Below, in pieces: positions 9,191 through 19,497 of a stretch of 61,897 nt of DNA. The stretch comes from Phyllobacterium trifolii. Its GTDB lineage: Bacteria; Pseudomonadota; Alphaproteobacteria; Rhizobiales; Rhizobiaceae. The stretch is from assembly GCF_014192095.1 (NCBI RefSeq), contig NZ_JACHXN010000030.1, positions 1 to 61,897 of the forward strand, given 5' to 3'. The notes under the pieces were generated by a model, which saw only the letters and a list, made by a program, of their open reading frames with translations, did no database searches and was not told the origin of the DNA. Position 1 is the stretch's first letter. The number at the start of each line of letters is the position of its first letter. The translations under genes were made by a program, and so were the position numbers.

Positions 9191-10600
9191 TCAGGGAATT
9201 GTAAAGATACTGATCTGATCCGTGATGCCGCGAAGAGTAACGGTTTGCGACATCGGCTTTAGACCATGATCCGTAAGAACATGGGAAACACGCGGATCAT
9301 TGAGTACCGAACCGGTAGCGAATATCTCGCGCGACGTTGCGAGGTGCTGGACCCGCGAGGCAATGTTGACAGTTTGTCCGAAATAATCCTGCCGCTCGTT
9401 AAGGCTGACGGCTATGCACGGCCCTTCGTGAATACCGATTTTCAGAAGCAGATCTTCGTTGCCACGTTCCTGGTTGAGTCGCAGCATGGCATCACGCATC
9501 CGCATCGCCGCCACCAGTGCCCGGTCGGGTGTTGGAAAAGTCGCCATTACCGCGTCGCCGATCGTCTTGACGACAGCACCTGCCTCTGCGCCGACAATCT
9601 CGTTAAGTATGCCGAAATGGGCCTTCACGAGATCGAATGCAGCCAGGTCGCCAACTCTTTCGTAAAGCTCGGTCGAACCGCGGAGATCTGTGAAAAGAAA
9701 CGTGAGACTGGTAATCCGCAGCTTCTGGTCGACGTCGATGGTATCGGTACGATAGATGTCGCGGAATGTCTGATTGGAAAGCAGAGACTTGGCGGTAAGG
9801 AACGGGCGGCGTTTGCCGAGCATTGTGTGAAGAGCATCATTGGCCAGGCACACCGACGGAAGCGTGCGGACGTCCGTATGATTCTCGACTGATATCCGTA
9901 AGGGGCCCGGTCGCAAGGTAATGGTTTCGCTGTGACGGTGCACGCGGTCAAATACCAGCGATATGGTCTGCCGCTCTTTGGTCGGCTCCCCCGTCACGTC
10001 CAAAAATTGAGCTGCGTGGGTGACTGGTTCAAAGACGATAATAAAGGATGGTGGCAAATGCAGCGATATGACCGCTTTTTCTCCGGCGGGTAGTTCAAGC
10101 GACTCAATAATGAACTCGTCAACTTTTTCCTCAAAATCGTTGTCAGGCAAATCGACTCCCGAACCCCAATAAACCTGACGGAAATATTCCACGGCTGGCA
10201 GTTGGTGAGGATTGTGAGCCTCGATATGGCGCACACGCGGTGTGACGGTGAAGGTGACTTCTACCATTTCGTCGAGCGTCGGCTCGTAGCCAGCAGCACA
10301 GAGCGCGCAGGTATATTCATCGCTTTGCACGGTCTTGAGCGAGGTATTAGCATCCAGAACGCCACCGCAGCCAGGGCAAAGAACATTCCACGACATTTCG
10401 AACAGACCGAGACGTGATGCCTGCAGGAAGGCGCTGATCGTCTGCTCTACATCAAGTTGTTCGCTGGCAGCGAAAGCCAGCGCATTGATACGGCTCAGCT
10501 TGCGATCCGGCGCTTCGCGAACGAGCCGTTCCAGGGCATCGACAACGCGGGGCCGGGCCGATTGACGGAGCATTGCAAACAGAGGCTTGGCTTCACTCAT
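9191..10600 (-). CDS. Class III adenylate/guanylate cyclase with DUF5939-like N-terminal region
   Basis: This soluble 469-residue protein ends in a class III nucleotidyl cyclase domain (about 295-469). The two metal-binding aspartates are present (FTDLRGST Asp305; KTIGDAVMA Asp349, with Lys345), and so are the transition-state Asn412 and Arg416 in TVNIASRVQ, so the domain should be active. The upstream half resembles DUF5939, which often precedes such cyclases, and holds two CxxC pairs (CPGC at 75-78; CALC at 98-101) suggesting a zinc ribbon. No membrane helix is seen. It makes a cyclic nucleotide, most likely cAMP; specificity is not certain. It stands alone between the response regulator and tRNA-Ser, all on the minus strand. 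No strong ribosome site precedes ATG 10600. Confidence 0.85.
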   Translation of the reverse strand: MSEAKPLFAMLRQSARPRVVDALERLVREAPDRKLSRINALAFAASEQLDVEQTISAFLQASRLGLFEMSWNVLCPGCGGVLDANTSLKTVQSDEYTCALCAAGYEPTLDEMVEVTFTVTPRVRHIEAHNPHQLPAVEYFRQVYWGSGVDLPDNDFEEKVDEFIIESLELPAGEKAVISLHLPPSFIIVFEPVTHAAQFLDVTGEPTKERQTISLVFDRVHRHSETITLRPGPLRISVENHTDVRTLPSVCLANDALHTMLGKRRPFLTAKSLLSNQTFRDIYRTDTIDVDQKLRITSLTFLFTDLRGSTELYERVGDLAAFDLVKAHFGILNEIVGAEAGAVVKTIGDAVMATFPTPDRALVAAMRMRDAMLRLNQERGNEDLLLKIGIHEGPCIAVSLNERQDYFGQTVNIASRVQHLATSREIFATGSVLNDPRVSHVLTDHGLKPMSQTVTLRGITDQISIFTIP

Positions 10601-10653
10601 GAGAGTATTCTACACCGAAATCTTTCGGCGGACAGCGAATTCGCGGCAAGTTA

Positions 10654-10743
10654 TGGCGGAGAGGGAGGGATTTGAACCCCCGATGGAGTTGCCCCCATGC
10701 CGCATTTCGAGTGCGGTGCTTTCAACCACTCAGCCACCTCTCC
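10654..10743 (-). tRNA. tRNA-Ser (anticodon CGA)
   Basis: A 90-nt class II tRNA on the minus strand: acceptor GGAGAGG (10743-10737) pairs with CCTCTCC, the T arm holds GGTTCAAATCC, and the anticodon stem CCGCA/TGCGG encloses the loop CTCGAAA, giving anticodon CGA, which reads UCG. A long variable arm typical of tRNA-Ser is present and CCA is encoded at 10656-10654. Confidence 0.96.
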
Positions 10744-11086
10744 GCGTAGGGGGATTGATATCCCCCGATCCATTTGCCGGATGTGAAACCCGGTTGATGC
10801 CGCGATGCCCCCAAGGGCTCGGCTTGAGCGTGCGACCGGCTAGATAGCGGGCAAAGCTTCCAGATACAAGAGTAATTTGCGTTAAATTTCTTGACTCAGC
10901 GGCGAACCTGATCCTATAAGCGCCCGTCAACTGGCGTGGGGGATTCTCCGCGCCGTTTGTTTTTGAATTCGGGTGCCTTTATTCTTACGCGTAAGAGTGC
11001 CTTTCGATCAATCTGTCACGACTGACAAAAAGACGGTTATTGCCGTAAAACGGCATTAAACCGAACCGGACTCCGAAAGGGAAAAA
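10744..11086 (+). promoter_or_regulatory. rplU upstream region with structured 5' leader
   Basis: This gene-free 343 bp lies between tRNA-Ser and rplU. After the promoter at 10891-10920 the leader of about 160 nt contains three small inverted repeats: CTTACGCGTAAG (10984-10995), TGTCA-cgac-TGACA (11014-11027) and TGCCG-taaaa-CGGCA (11041-11055), then the ribosome site before ATG 11087. Leaders of ribosomal protein operons often bind their product; whether this one does is inference. The tRNA-Ser promoter must also lie in the left part, on the minus strand. Confidence 0.5.
10891..10920 (+). promoter_or_regulatory. Sigma-70-type promoter for rplU-rpmA
   Basis: TTGACT (10891-10896) and TATAAG (10915-10920) are separated by 18 bp. 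This is the best -35/-10 pair in the region, correctly oriented and about 165 bp ahead of rplU. Confidence 0.6.
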
Positions 11087-11566
11087 ATGTTCGCAGTCAT
11101 CAAGACCGGTGGTAAGCAGTATCGCGTTGCCGCCAATGACCTGTTGAAGGTCGAGAAAGTTGCCGGCAACGCCGGTGATATCGTTGAATTTGCTGAAGTT
11201 CTGATGGTTGGCGTCGGAGCAGACGCAACGATCGGTGCTCCTGTTGTCGGTGGTGCGCTGGTGACAGCCGAAGTCGTAGAGCAGGGCCGTGCACGCAAGG
11301 TCATCGCCTTCAAGAAGCGTCGTCGCCAGAATTCCAAGCGTACGCGCGGTCATCGTCAGGAGTTGACGACGATCCGTATCTCGGAAATCCTGACCGATGG
11401 CGCGAAGCCTTCCAAGAAAGCCGCTGAAAAGCCGGCGAAGAAGGAAGCTGCTCCGAAGGCTGAAGCTGCTGCTGCGGACGCAATCGAGACGAAAGCCGCC
11501 CCAAAGGCCAAAGCTGCGCCGAAGAAGGCTGCTGCCAAGACTGAGAAGCCCGCTAAGGGCGAATAA
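11087..11566 (+). CDS. rplU: 50S ribosomal protein L21
   Basis: Ribosomal protein L21 binds 23S rRNA in the large subunit. The first ~103 residues are the conserved L21 fold ([13 protein letters not shown] at the start; [15 protein letters not shown] near the end). A further ~55 residues form a lysine/alanine-rich tail ([15 protein letters not shown] type), so the protein is 159 residues against about 103 in E. coli. In several alphaproteobacteria such tails lead into a helix-hairpin-helix domain; here the tail stops at KGE. It is the first gene of the rplU-rpmA operon, 24 bp before rpmA. Confidence 0.97.
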   Translation: MFAVIKTGGKQYRVAANDLLKVEKVAGNAGDIVEFAEVLMVGVGADATIGAPVVGGALVTAEVVEQGRARKVIAFKKRRRQNSKRTRGHRQELTTIRISEILTDGAKPSKKAAEKPAKKEAAPKAEAAAADAIETKAAPKAKAAPKKAAAKTEKPAKGE

Positions 11567-11590
11567 AAAGAGATTTAGAGGAGCAATCCG

Positions 11591-11863
11591 ATGGCACATA
11601 AAAAAGCTGGTGGTTCGTCACGCAACGGTCGTGATTCAGAATCGAAGCGCCTTGGCGTGAAGAAGTTTGGTGGCGAGAAGGTTCTTGCCGGCAACATCCT
11701 CGTTCGTCAACGCGGCACCAAATGGCACCCCGGTGTCAATGTTGGCCTTGGTAAGGACCATACCCTGTTTGCACTTGAAGCAGGCACCGTTTCCTTCCGC
11801 ACCAAAGCCAACGGCCGTAGCTACGTGTCGATCGTCAATCCGATCGCCGAAGCAGCAGAATAG
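11591..11863 (+). CDS. rpmA: 50S ribosomal protein L27
   Basis: The 90-residue L27 begins [20 protein letters not shown], the hallmark of the family, whose N-terminus reaches the peptidyl transferase centre. Length and sequence are normal. A GGAG-like ribosome site lies just before the ATG. It is cotranscribed with rplU, and a strong stem-loop terminator follows at 11929. Confidence 0.98.
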   Translation: MAHKKAGGSSRNGRDSESKRLGVKKFGGEKVLAGNILVRQRGTKWHPGVNVGLGKDHTLFALEAGTVSFRTKANGRSYVSIVNPIAEAAE

Positions 11864-11928
11864 CCGGTCCTGCTTGAAGCACCGGCGTCCCATCGGACCC
11901 GGTGTATGGCAACCGCCAAAAGATCAAA

Positions 11929-11960
11929 GGGGAGATGGGATCACCACCCATCTCCCCTTT
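11929..11960 (+). terminator. Intrinsic terminator after rpmA
   Basis: GGGGAGATGGG (11929-11939) pairs perfectly with CCCATCTCCCC (11947-11957) across a 7-nt loop, and TTT follows. It sits 21 bp before the GNAT gene start, so that gene may need its own promoter or read-through. Confidence 0.75.
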
Positions 11961-11980
11961 CGTGTCTGGAGGATAGACAA

Positions 11981-12601
11981 ATGGTTGCTGAAATACTGGA
12001 AGACGATGAAGAACGGTTGGATCTGATAGACTGTCCCGTTCTCGTTACGGAACGTCTCGTTCTGCGAGCGCCGCGTAACGAGGATGTGGATGCAATTGCC
12101 CGTCTCGCCGATAACCTTCACGTGGCGGAAATGCTTTCCCGCATGCCGCACCCCTATACGAAGGAACATGCGGTGGATTTCGTGCGCCGCGCCAACGCGG
12201 GCGAGATCGGCAAATGCGTCTATGCCATTACATTGGCGCAATCGGGCACGTTCATTGGTTGTTGCGGTATCAATTATCGTCGCAGCAAGGATGAGCATGC
12301 GCCTTGCCGCAAGGAAGAGTTGGAGATCGGCTACTGGCTGGGCGAATCCTACTGGGGCAAGGGCTATGCAACGGAAGCCGCCCATGCGCTGGTCGATCTG
12401 GTGTTCAGAGCAACACAAGTCGAAAAACTCTATGCTTCTTGCCGCGTGTCCAACAATGCTTCACGCCGGGTGATCTATAAAAGTGGTTTCCAGTATACCA
12501 ACACCGGTATGATGGATTCGATCACTGCCGGGAATGTTCCTGTCGAACGTTACATGCTCGACCGGAGGACGTGGATCGGTCTTCGCAGCTGGACTTCATA
12601 A
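11981..12601 (+). CDS. GNAT-family N-acetyltransferase (RimJ/RimL-like)
   Basis: This 206-residue protein is of the RimJ/RimL branch (LVTERLVLRAP at the start; GYWLGESYWGKGYATEA carrying the acetyl-CoA-binding region; ASRRVIYKSGFQ near the end). ATG 11981 is chosen because GGAGGA lies 5-10 bp upstream; an earlier in-frame ATG at 11906 would put the rpmA terminator inside the coding region. The position between rpmA and obgE is conserved in rhizobia and Brucella, hinting at a protein-modifying role, possibly on a ribosomal protein, but the substrate is unknown. Confidence 0.88.
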   Translation: MVAEILEDDEERLDLIDCPVLVTERLVLRAPRNEDVDAIARLADNLHVAEMLSRMPHPYTKEHAVDFVRRANAGEIGKCVYAITLAQSGTFIGCCGINYRRSKDEHAPCRKEELEIGYWLGESYWGKGYATEAAHALVDLVFRATQVEKLYASCRVSNNASRRVIYKSGFQYTNTGMMDSITAGNVPVERYMLDRRTWIGLRSWTS

Positions 12602-12607
12602 CCAATA

Positions 12608-12640
12608 CTGGTCGTCTCCAACATCGAGGCGACCAGTTTT
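12608..12640 (+). terminator. Stem-loop terminator between GNAT gene and obgE
   Basis: CTGGTCGTCTC (12608-12618) pairs with GAGGCGACCAG (12626-12636) with one G-T pair and a 7-nt loop, followed by TTTT. Confidence 0.7.
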
Positions 12641-12687
12641 CATTTCGAGGATTTTACTGTAATGCCTCGGAACATCAAAAGGACTGA

Positions 12688-13725
<1,038 letters not shown>

Positions 13726-13736
13726 TGAGTCGTAGA

Positions 13737-14927
13737 ATGTCCGCGAAATCAGTCCAACTCCGGGATAACGAAGATCAGGTGAATTCACTACCGAAGCTGG
13801 CGTCCTATCGCCGGATCGTTGTCAAGATTGGCTCGGCTTTGCTTGTTGATCGTGGCACTGGCCTCAAGCGTGATTGGCTTGAGAGCCTTGGCACCGACGT
13901 CGCATCGTTAAGCGTATCGGGCGTCGAGATGATGATTGTATCCTCCGGTGCGATCGCCCTTGGCCGGACGGTGCTGGGTTTGCCAAAGGGCGCATTGCGG
14001 CTCGAAGAAAGCCAAGCTGCAGCTGCCGCCGGCCAGATCGAATTGGCTAAAGCTTATGCCGAGGTTTTGAGCCACCACAAATTGCGCGCCGGACAGATTC
14101 TTTTGACCCTTGCCGATACCGAAGAACGCCGCCGCTATCTCAATGCGCGCGCAACGGTAGGGACCTTGTTGCGATTGAAGGCGGTTCCAGTCATCAACGA
14201 GAATGATACGGTTGCGACCACCGAAATCCGCTATGGCGACAATGACCGGCTTGCTGCACGGGTTGCGACGATGATGGGCGCAGACCTCCTGATCCTGCTT
14301 TCAGATATTGATGGGCTCTATACCGCACCGCCGCATCAGAATCCGCATGCGCAATTTTTACCTGTTATCGACGCGATTACGCCCGATATCGAAGCGATGG
14401 CGGGAGCAGCAGCCTCGGAATATTCCCGGGGTGGTATGAAAACCAAGCTGGATGCGGGCAAGATCGCCAATGCGGCGGGAACGGCCATGATCATCGCCTC
14501 CGGCACAAGGCTAAACCCGCTGGCCGCCATCGATCGAGGTGAACGCTCCACGATGTTTAAAGCCAGCTTGACGCCGGTCAATGCCTGGAAGACCTGGATA
14601 TCCGGCAATCTCGAACCATCCGGGCGGCTGGTGATCGACGAGGGCGCGCTTGCCGCTCTCAAATCCGGCAAGTCATTGCTTGCTGCTGGTGTTCGCGAAG
14701 TTGCTGGCAACTTCACACGGGGCGATACAGTCGCTGTGTTCGGACCCGATGGCCGTGAGGCTGCTCGCGGGCTTATTGCCTACGACGCTGCCGATGCCGT
14801 AAAGATTGCGGGGCGCAAGACCAATGAGATTGGCACGATTCTCGGTTATGATGCCCGTTCCGCGATGATCCATCGCGATGATCTGGTGGTGCGTGCCGCA
14901 AAGCGCGCTGCGACGGCCAAGGAGTAA
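13737..14927 (+). CDS. proB: Glutamate 5-kinase
   Basis: ProB phosphorylates L-glutamate in the first step of proline synthesis. The amino acid kinase domain ([59 protein letters not shown]) is followed by a C-terminal PUA domain from about residue 290. ATG 13737 gives 396 residues, about 20 longer than Brucella ProB; GTG 13725, overlapping the obgE stop, and GTG near 13780 are alternatives. It is followed 3 bp later by proA. Confidence 0.96.
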   Translation: MSAKSVQLRDNEDQVNSLPKLASYRRIVVKIGSALLVDRGTGLKRDWLESLGTDVASLSVSGVEMMIVSSGAIALGRTVLGLPKGALRLEESQAAAAAGQIELAKAYAEVLSHHKLRAGQILLTLADTEERRRYLNARATVGTLLRLKAVPVINENDTVATTEIRYGDNDRLAARVATMMGADLLILLSDIDGLYTAPPHQNPHAQFLPVIDAITPDIEAMAGAAASEYSRGGMKTKLDAGKIANAAGTAMIIASGTRLNPLAAIDRGERSTMFKASLTPVNAWKTWISGNLEPSGRLVIDEGALAALKSGKSLLAAGVREVAGNFTRGDTVAVFGPDGREAARGLIAYDAADAVKIAGRKTNEIGTILGYDARSAMIHRDDLVVRAAKRAATAKE

Positions 14928-14930
14928 GAG

Positions 14931-16214
14931 ATGTTGCGACGAGTGGATAAAGACCTGCCGGTTGCCGAATTGATGGCTGAAATCGGCTGCAAGGCACGCA
15001 CCGCCGCGCAATCTCTTGCCATTGCGTCTCCTGACAAGAAAACAGCGGCGCTGGCAGCTATGGCAGACGCCGTTGATAGGCGTGCGGCTGACATTCTCGA
15101 AGCCAATGTCCGCGACATTGAGAACGGCAAAAATGCAGGCATGTCGCCAGCGTTATTGGACCGGCTCAAACTTGACCATAACCGGGTTGCCGGGATTTCC
15201 GCGAGCATTCGTGCGATAGCCGGTCTCAAGGATCCGGTTGGAGACGTCATTGCCGAATGGGATCGCCCTAACGGTTTGCATATTGAACGTGTCCGCACTC
15301 CCCTCGGCGTTATTGGAGTGATCTACGAGAGCCGGCCGAATGTGACGGCGGATGCAGGTGCGCTATGCCTCAAATCCGGTAACGCTGTGATCTTGCGCGG
15401 CGGGTCGGATTCTGTGCATTCATCAAAGGCTATCCATGAAGCCTTGCTCGAGGGACTAGCGGCTGCTGGCCTTACGGAGACTGCCGTCCAATTAGTGCCG
15501 ACCACCGATCGTGCTGCCGTTGGCGAAATGCTCAAAGGTCTCGATGGAAATCTCGACGTGATCATTCCGCGCGGCGGCAAAAGCCTGGTAGCTCGAGTGC
15601 AGGCTGAAGCTCGTGTGCCGGTGTTTGCCCATCTTGAGGGGCTGTGCCACGTCTACATCGATGCCTCTGCCGATTTGGCAATGGCGAGCAAGATCGTCGT
15701 CAATGCCAAGATGCGCCGCACCGGTGTATGCGGTTCGGCCGAGACGTTGCTCGTCGACAGGCTCGCTGTACCAACCCATCTGGTGCCGCTCCTTGAAGAC
15801 CTACGTTCAGCGGGCTGCGAAATTCGTGGTGACGACGGAGTCGTGGAGCTCTTCGCGGGTGCCAAACCCGCCACTGAGGAAGATTGGTCTACGGAATATC
15901 TCGATACGATCATTTCGGTAAAGCTTGTCGATGGTGTCGACGGCGCGATACAGCATATCAACCATTATTCCTCGCATCATACCGAAGCTGTCGTCGCCGA
16001 AGACCTTCGCGTCGTGGAACGGTTTTTCAACGAGATCGACTCGGCCATTCTTCTGCACAATGCCTCTACGCAGTTTGCTGACGGCGGCGAATTCGGCATG
16101 GGCGCCGAGATCGGAATTGCCACCGGCAAGATGCATGCGCGGGGTCCAGTGGGGGTCGAGCAGTTGACCTCGTTCAAATACCGTGTGCGCGGCAACGGCC
16201 AGACTCGTCCGTGA
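14931..16214 (+). CDS. proA: Glutamate-5-semialdehyde dehydrogenase (gamma-glutamyl phosphate reductase)
   Basis: ProA reduces glutamyl phosphate to glutamate semialdehyde with NADPH, the second step of proline synthesis. The 427-residue protein has the ALDH-like fold; the catalytic Cys lies in [12 protein letters not shown] and other family signatures are [14 protein letters not shown] and ILRGGSDS. It sits between proB (3-bp gap) and nadD, whose GTG start overlaps the proA stop. Confidence 0.97.
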   Translation: MLRRVDKDLPVAELMAEIGCKARTAAQSLAIASPDKKTAALAAMADAVDRRAADILEANVRDIENGKNAGMSPALLDRLKLDHNRVAGISASIRAIAGLKDPVGDVIAEWDRPNGLHIERVRTPLGVIGVIYESRPNVTADAGALCLKSGNAVILRGGSDSVHSSKAIHEALLEGLAAAGLTETAVQLVPTTDRAAVGEMLKGLDGNLDVIIPRGGKSLVARVQAEARVPVFAHLEGLCHVYIDASADLAMASKIVVNAKMRRTGVCGSAETLLVDRLAVPTHLVPLLEDLRSAGCEIRGDDGVVELFAGAKPATEEDWSTEYLDTIISVKLVDGVDGAIQHINHYSSHHTEAVVAEDLRVVERFFNEIDSAILLHNASTQFADGGEFGMGAEIGIATGKMHARGPVGVEQLTSFKYRVRGNGQTRP

Positions 16215-16867
16215 CAATAAACGCAGGTTTGCAACCGAGCTTTCCAGGCGTCAGTGAAGCGCATCTGCGCATGCCTTTCGTTGAGAAGGGTATGACGGTG
16301 GGGCTGTTTGGCGGTTCCTTCAATCCGCCACATGCGGGTCACGCGCTGGTGGCCGAAATTGCACTGCGCCGCCTGAAGCTCGACCAGCTCTGGTGGATTG
16401 TCACGCCGGGCAACCCGCTAAAGGATACGCGGCATCTGGCACCGTTGGCGGAACGCCTGGAGCGCTGTGAAGAACTGATCCACGATCCCCGTGTGAAAAT
16501 TACGGCATTCGAAGCCGCCCACAATATCCGCTACACTGCTGACGCGCTGGCTATGATCAAAGCTCGCAACCCGGGCGTGCATTTTGTCTGGATCATGGGT
16601 GCGGACAATCTTGCGGACTTCCACCTCTGGCAGCGCTGGCAGAAGATCGCCTTGACGTTTCCGATTGCTGTTATCGATCGTCCGGGATCCACTTTGGCTT
16701 TCCTTTCATCCCGTATGGCCAAGACGTTCGGTTATGCGCGTATCGATGAAGACGACGCGCCGGTCCTAGCCCGTTCACGCGCGCCAGCATGGACCTTCAT
16801 TCATGGGCCGAGATCATTGCTGTCATCGACTGCTATTCGCAACGGCGTGATGAAACCAAAGACGTGA
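16211..16867 (+). CDS. nadD: Nicotinate-nucleotide adenylyltransferase
   Basis: NadD joins nicotinate mononucleotide to ATP to make deamido-NAD. The nucleotidyltransferase motif [14 protein letters not shown] is clear, followed by [11 protein letters not shown] and [14 protein letters not shown]; a late ISSTxIR-like motif reads [13 protein letters not shown] 16211 overlaps the proA TGA stop, suggesting coupled translation and adding about 27 residues before the catalytic core; ATG 16292 would be a shorter alternative. The total of 218 residues is normal. Confidence 0.94.
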   Translation: MTINAGLQPSFPGVSEAHLRMPFVEKGMTVGLFGGSFNPPHAGHALVAEIALRRLKLDQLWWIVTPGNPLKDTRHLAPLAERLERCEELIHDPRVKITAFEAAHNIRYTADALAMIKARNPGVHFVWIMGADNLADFHLWQRWQKIALTFPIAVIDRPGSTLAFLSSRMAKTFGYARIDEDDAPVLARSRAPAWTFIHGPRSLLSSTAIRNGVMKPKT

Positions 16868-17056
16868 AGCAGCGTTTCAGCTAAGGTGCCCTACCATCCG
16901 GAGCGTGTCAGTAACAGCGAGTTAGTTCGTTAGGACGTCTTGAAACTGTCATGCGACTCTGCCTATCTTATTGATGTGCAGTATGGGTACAACTGCTTGC
17001 GTTGTTCTTAAGGGAAAGGAAATACACTGAGAACAGCATTTCAGAAGAAGGATGCC

Positions 17057-17440
17057 TTGGCACCTTCACCGGCAGAGATGAACGGTATCAATTCCGTATC
17101 TCTTGCCCTTCAATCGGTCCTTGCCAGTCTTGAAGACGCAAAGGCTGAAAATATTATCCCCATCGACCTTCGAGGCAAGTCCGTCATTGCTGATCATATG
17201 ATCATCGCATCGGGACGTTCGCATCGTCATGTAGCGGCGGTTGCGGACCAACTTTTGCGTGCTCTGAAAGAGAGCGGGCATGGCAACAATGCTAAAATCG
17301 AAGGTCTTTCTGGCGGCGATTGGGTGTTGATCGACACAGGCGACATCATCATCCATATATTCCGTCCCGAAGTGCGTGAGTTCTACAATCTCGAAAAGAT
17401 GTGGCAGGCTCCCGAACTCGACGGAGAGACCGTCCACTAG
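17057..17440 (+). CDS. rsfS: Ribosomal silencing factor RsfS (Iojap-like)
   Basis: RsfS binds ribosomal protein L14 and blocks subunit joining in slow growth. The 127-residue protein shows the family core (KAENIIPIDLRGKSVIADHM; SGRSHRHVAAVAD; GGDWVLIDTGDIIIHIF; YNLEKMW). TTG 17057 is chosen because AGAAGGA lies just upstream; ATG 17078 is an alternative. It follows nadD after a 189-bp spacer with no other gene and precedes rlmH, the usual order in this group. Confidence 0.93.
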   Translation: MAPSPAEMNGINSVSLALQSVLASLEDAKAENIIPIDLRGKSVIADHMIIASGRSHRHVAAVADQLLRALKESGHGNNAKIEGLSGGDWVLIDTGDIIIHIFRPEVREFYNLEKMWQAPELDGETVH

Positions 17441-17554
17441 CAGGTGGATCGGAGCGTCGAACAACACGGTGCTCTGAACGGTTGATAGATTTTGCCGGTT
17501 CTGGACCGGAGGAGTGGTTTCGGGCTGCCATAGGCCTGGAACCCGGAGTGAGCC

Positions 17555-18037
17555 ATGCGGATTACTGTCTTTGCCGTGGGCCGGATGAAGTCTGGCCCCG
17601 AACGAGAGCTGGCAGATCGCTATTTGGACCGCCTGAGAAAGACGGGTGTTCCGCTCGGGCTTGAATTCACATCCGTTATCGAAATTGCCGAAAGCAGAGC
17701 GTCTCAGGCAGAACTGCGCAAGCAGGAAGAGTCTGCGAAAGTTCTTGAAGCACTCGACCAAGGCGGCGTGCTCATTCTTCTGGACGAGCGCGGGAAGACA
17801 ATGCCTTCAGAGGCCTTTGCGGCATCGGTTGCGCGGTTTCGCGATGATGGCAAGCGTCAGCTCCTCGTGGCGATTGGCGGCCCTGACGGACACGATGCGT
17901 CACTGAGGGATCGTGCCGATGTCGTTTTGGCTCTTGGCGCGATGACGTGGCCGCACCAGATCGTTCGCATTCTTGTTGCAGAACAACTTTACCGGGCAAC
18001 GACAATCCTTGCAGGTCATCCTTACCATCGCATTTGA
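17555..18037 (+). CDS. rlmH: 23S rRNA (pseudouridine-1915-N3)-methyltransferase
   Basis: RlmH methylates pseudouridine 1915 of 23S rRNA in assembled 70S ribosomes. The 160-residue SPOUT protein has the family signatures RITVFAVGRMKSGPE, IGGPDGHDASLRDRAD and LALGAMTWPHQIVRILVAEQ with the typical terminal YHR. It is the last gene of the conserved ribosome/proline block; envC- and ctpA-like genes that often follow in relatives are absent here. Confidence 0.96.
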   Translation: MRITVFAVGRMKSGPERELADRYLDRLRKTGVPLGLEFTSVIEIAESRASQAELRKQEESAKVLEALDQGGVLILLDERGKTMPSEAFAASVARFRDDGKRQLLVAIGGPDGHDASLRDRADVVLALGAMTWPHQIVRILVAEQLYRATTILAGHPYHRI

Positions 18038-18084
18038 AATTCATTCAGCTCTCATTCATGCCCACAACTCATAATGGCGGCTCA

Positions 18085-18112
18085 GAGATCATTACGAAAA
18101 TATAATGATCTC
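18085..18112. promoter_or_regulatory. 28-bp perfect palindrome upstream of macAB
   Basis: GAGATCATTA (18085-18094) and TAATGATCTC (18103-18112) are perfect 10-bp arms around an 8-bp AT-rich spacer, 90 bp before the macA start. AATACTTTT follows, so it could be a weak rlmH terminator, but the AT-rich arms fit a dimeric repressor operator better. Confidence 0.5.
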
Positions 18113-18202
18113 AATACTTTTCAGGCGAACCGCTCATCTCCATTTCTTGCTAAGATGGATCGGGAAAAGTGTCGTTCGTCGGCGCAAAAAGGTGGACGGT
18201 TG

Positions 18203-19495
18203 ATGAGCAAAATAGCCAAGCAAGGCAAGGCATCCCCTGCCGAGTCCAACGTGACCTTCATTCCGGCCACCGTAAAGCCGGATCGAAGAAAGAAGCGGTC
18301 CCGTCTGTGGATATGGCTGCCCGTCATCCTCACGGTTGCAGGGGCAGGTTATTACGCATGGATAAACTACAGCGCATCAACAGCGAGTACTGCCGTTATC
18401 ACGCAAGCGGTCGTACGTGGTGACATCGAGAATGCAGTTACCGCGGTCGGTACGCTCGATTCAATCAAATCGGTCGATGCCGGCGCCCAAGTTTCCGGAC
18501 AGCTCAAGGTGCTGCACGTCGAGATTGGCGATACGGTCACTCAAAATCAGCTTATTGGCGAGATCGATCCTGCCACCATACAGAACAGGATTGAAATCGA
18601 TCAGGCGGAACTCGCCAATCTGCAAGCACAGCTGATTTCGAAGAACGCGCAGCTTGTGCTCAAGCAGGCCAATATCGAGCGCCAGCGCAATCTGGTGGCG
18701 ACGCGCAGCGTTTCACAATCGACGCTGGATCAAGCTATTGCCGACCTCGCGGCGGCCGAAGCGGATGTAAATGCCCTTGCAGCCCAGATACGCAAACAGC
18801 AGGCGACACTTGCCGGCGATCAGGTCGATCTCGGTTACACGAAAATCTATGCACCCATGGCTGGCACGATCGCTGCTGTTCCGGTTAAAGAGGGCCAGAC
18901 TCTGAATGCTAGCCAAACGGCACCGACGATCGCTACGATCGCGGATTTGTCGACGATGACAGTGAAGGCACAAGTCTCCGAGGCTGATGTCAGCAAGCTC
19001 AAGATCGGCATGGATGCCTATTTCACTTTGCTGGGGCAGCCAGGCAAGCGTTACAAGGGAAAATTGCGGCAGATCCAGCCGACCCCGGATATCCAGAACA
19101 ATGTCGTGCTCTACTACGCTTTGTTTGATGTTCCGAACCCTGATGGCGATCTTATGATTTCAATGAGTGCGCAGGTGTTCTTCGTGCAGTCAAGTGCAAA
19201 CGATGTGCTTGTCGTGCCAAGTTCTGCAGTTAGCAGTTCCGAAGGATCGCGTCGTGCGGGAAGCAGCGGCGAAGGTCACAAGGGCGAGGTTACGGTTGTC
19301 ACGACCGCCGGCACCCAGGAAACTCGCGAGGTTGAAGTGGGGGTCCGCAACCGTGTCAGTGCCGAGATCAAGAGCGGGCTGAAAGAAGGGGAACTCGTGG
19401 TCGTCGGCCAGGGAGGCGAAAGCAACGGGGCAAGCATGAGCCGCAATTCCGGCAATCGCTCGCAGCGCGGCATGCGTATGCCGCCGATGTTCTGA
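18203..19495 (+). CDS. macA: MacA-like periplasmic adaptor (HlyD family) of an ABC efflux pump
   Basis: This 430-residue membrane-fusion protein links an inner-membrane ABC transporter to an outer-membrane channel. It has an N-terminal membrane anchor (about 35-55), a barrel/lipoyl region ([21 protein letters not shown]), a coiled-coil hairpin (about 140-200) and a second lipoyl half ([20 protein letters not shown]). ATG 18203 follows AAGGTGGA; the frame is open further upstream but that part crosses the palindrome at 18085. macB starts 2 bp after the stop. The C-terminal tail is serine/glycine/arginine rich. Substrate unknown. Confidence 0.9.
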   Translation: MSKIAKQGKASPAESNVTFIPATVKPDRRKKRSRLWIWLPVILTVAGAGYYAWINYSASTASTAVITQAVVRGDIENAVTAVGTLDSIKSVDAGAQVSGQLKVLHVEIGDTVTQNQLIGEIDPATIQNRIEIDQAELANLQAQLISKNAQLVLKQANIERQRNLVATRSVSQSTLDQAIADLAAAEADVNALAAQIRKQQATLAGDQVDLGYTKIYAPMAGTIAAVPVKEGQTLNASQTAPTIATIADLSTMTVKAQVSEADVSKLKIGMDAYFTLLGQPGKRYKGKLRQIQPTPDIQNNVVLYYALFDVPNPDGDLMISMSAQVFFVQSSANDVLVVPSSAVSSSEGSRRAGSSGEGHKGEVTVVTTAGTQETREVEVGVRNRVSAEIKSGLKEGELVVVGQGGESNGASMSRNSGNRSQRGMRMPPMF

Positions 19496-19497
19496 CG

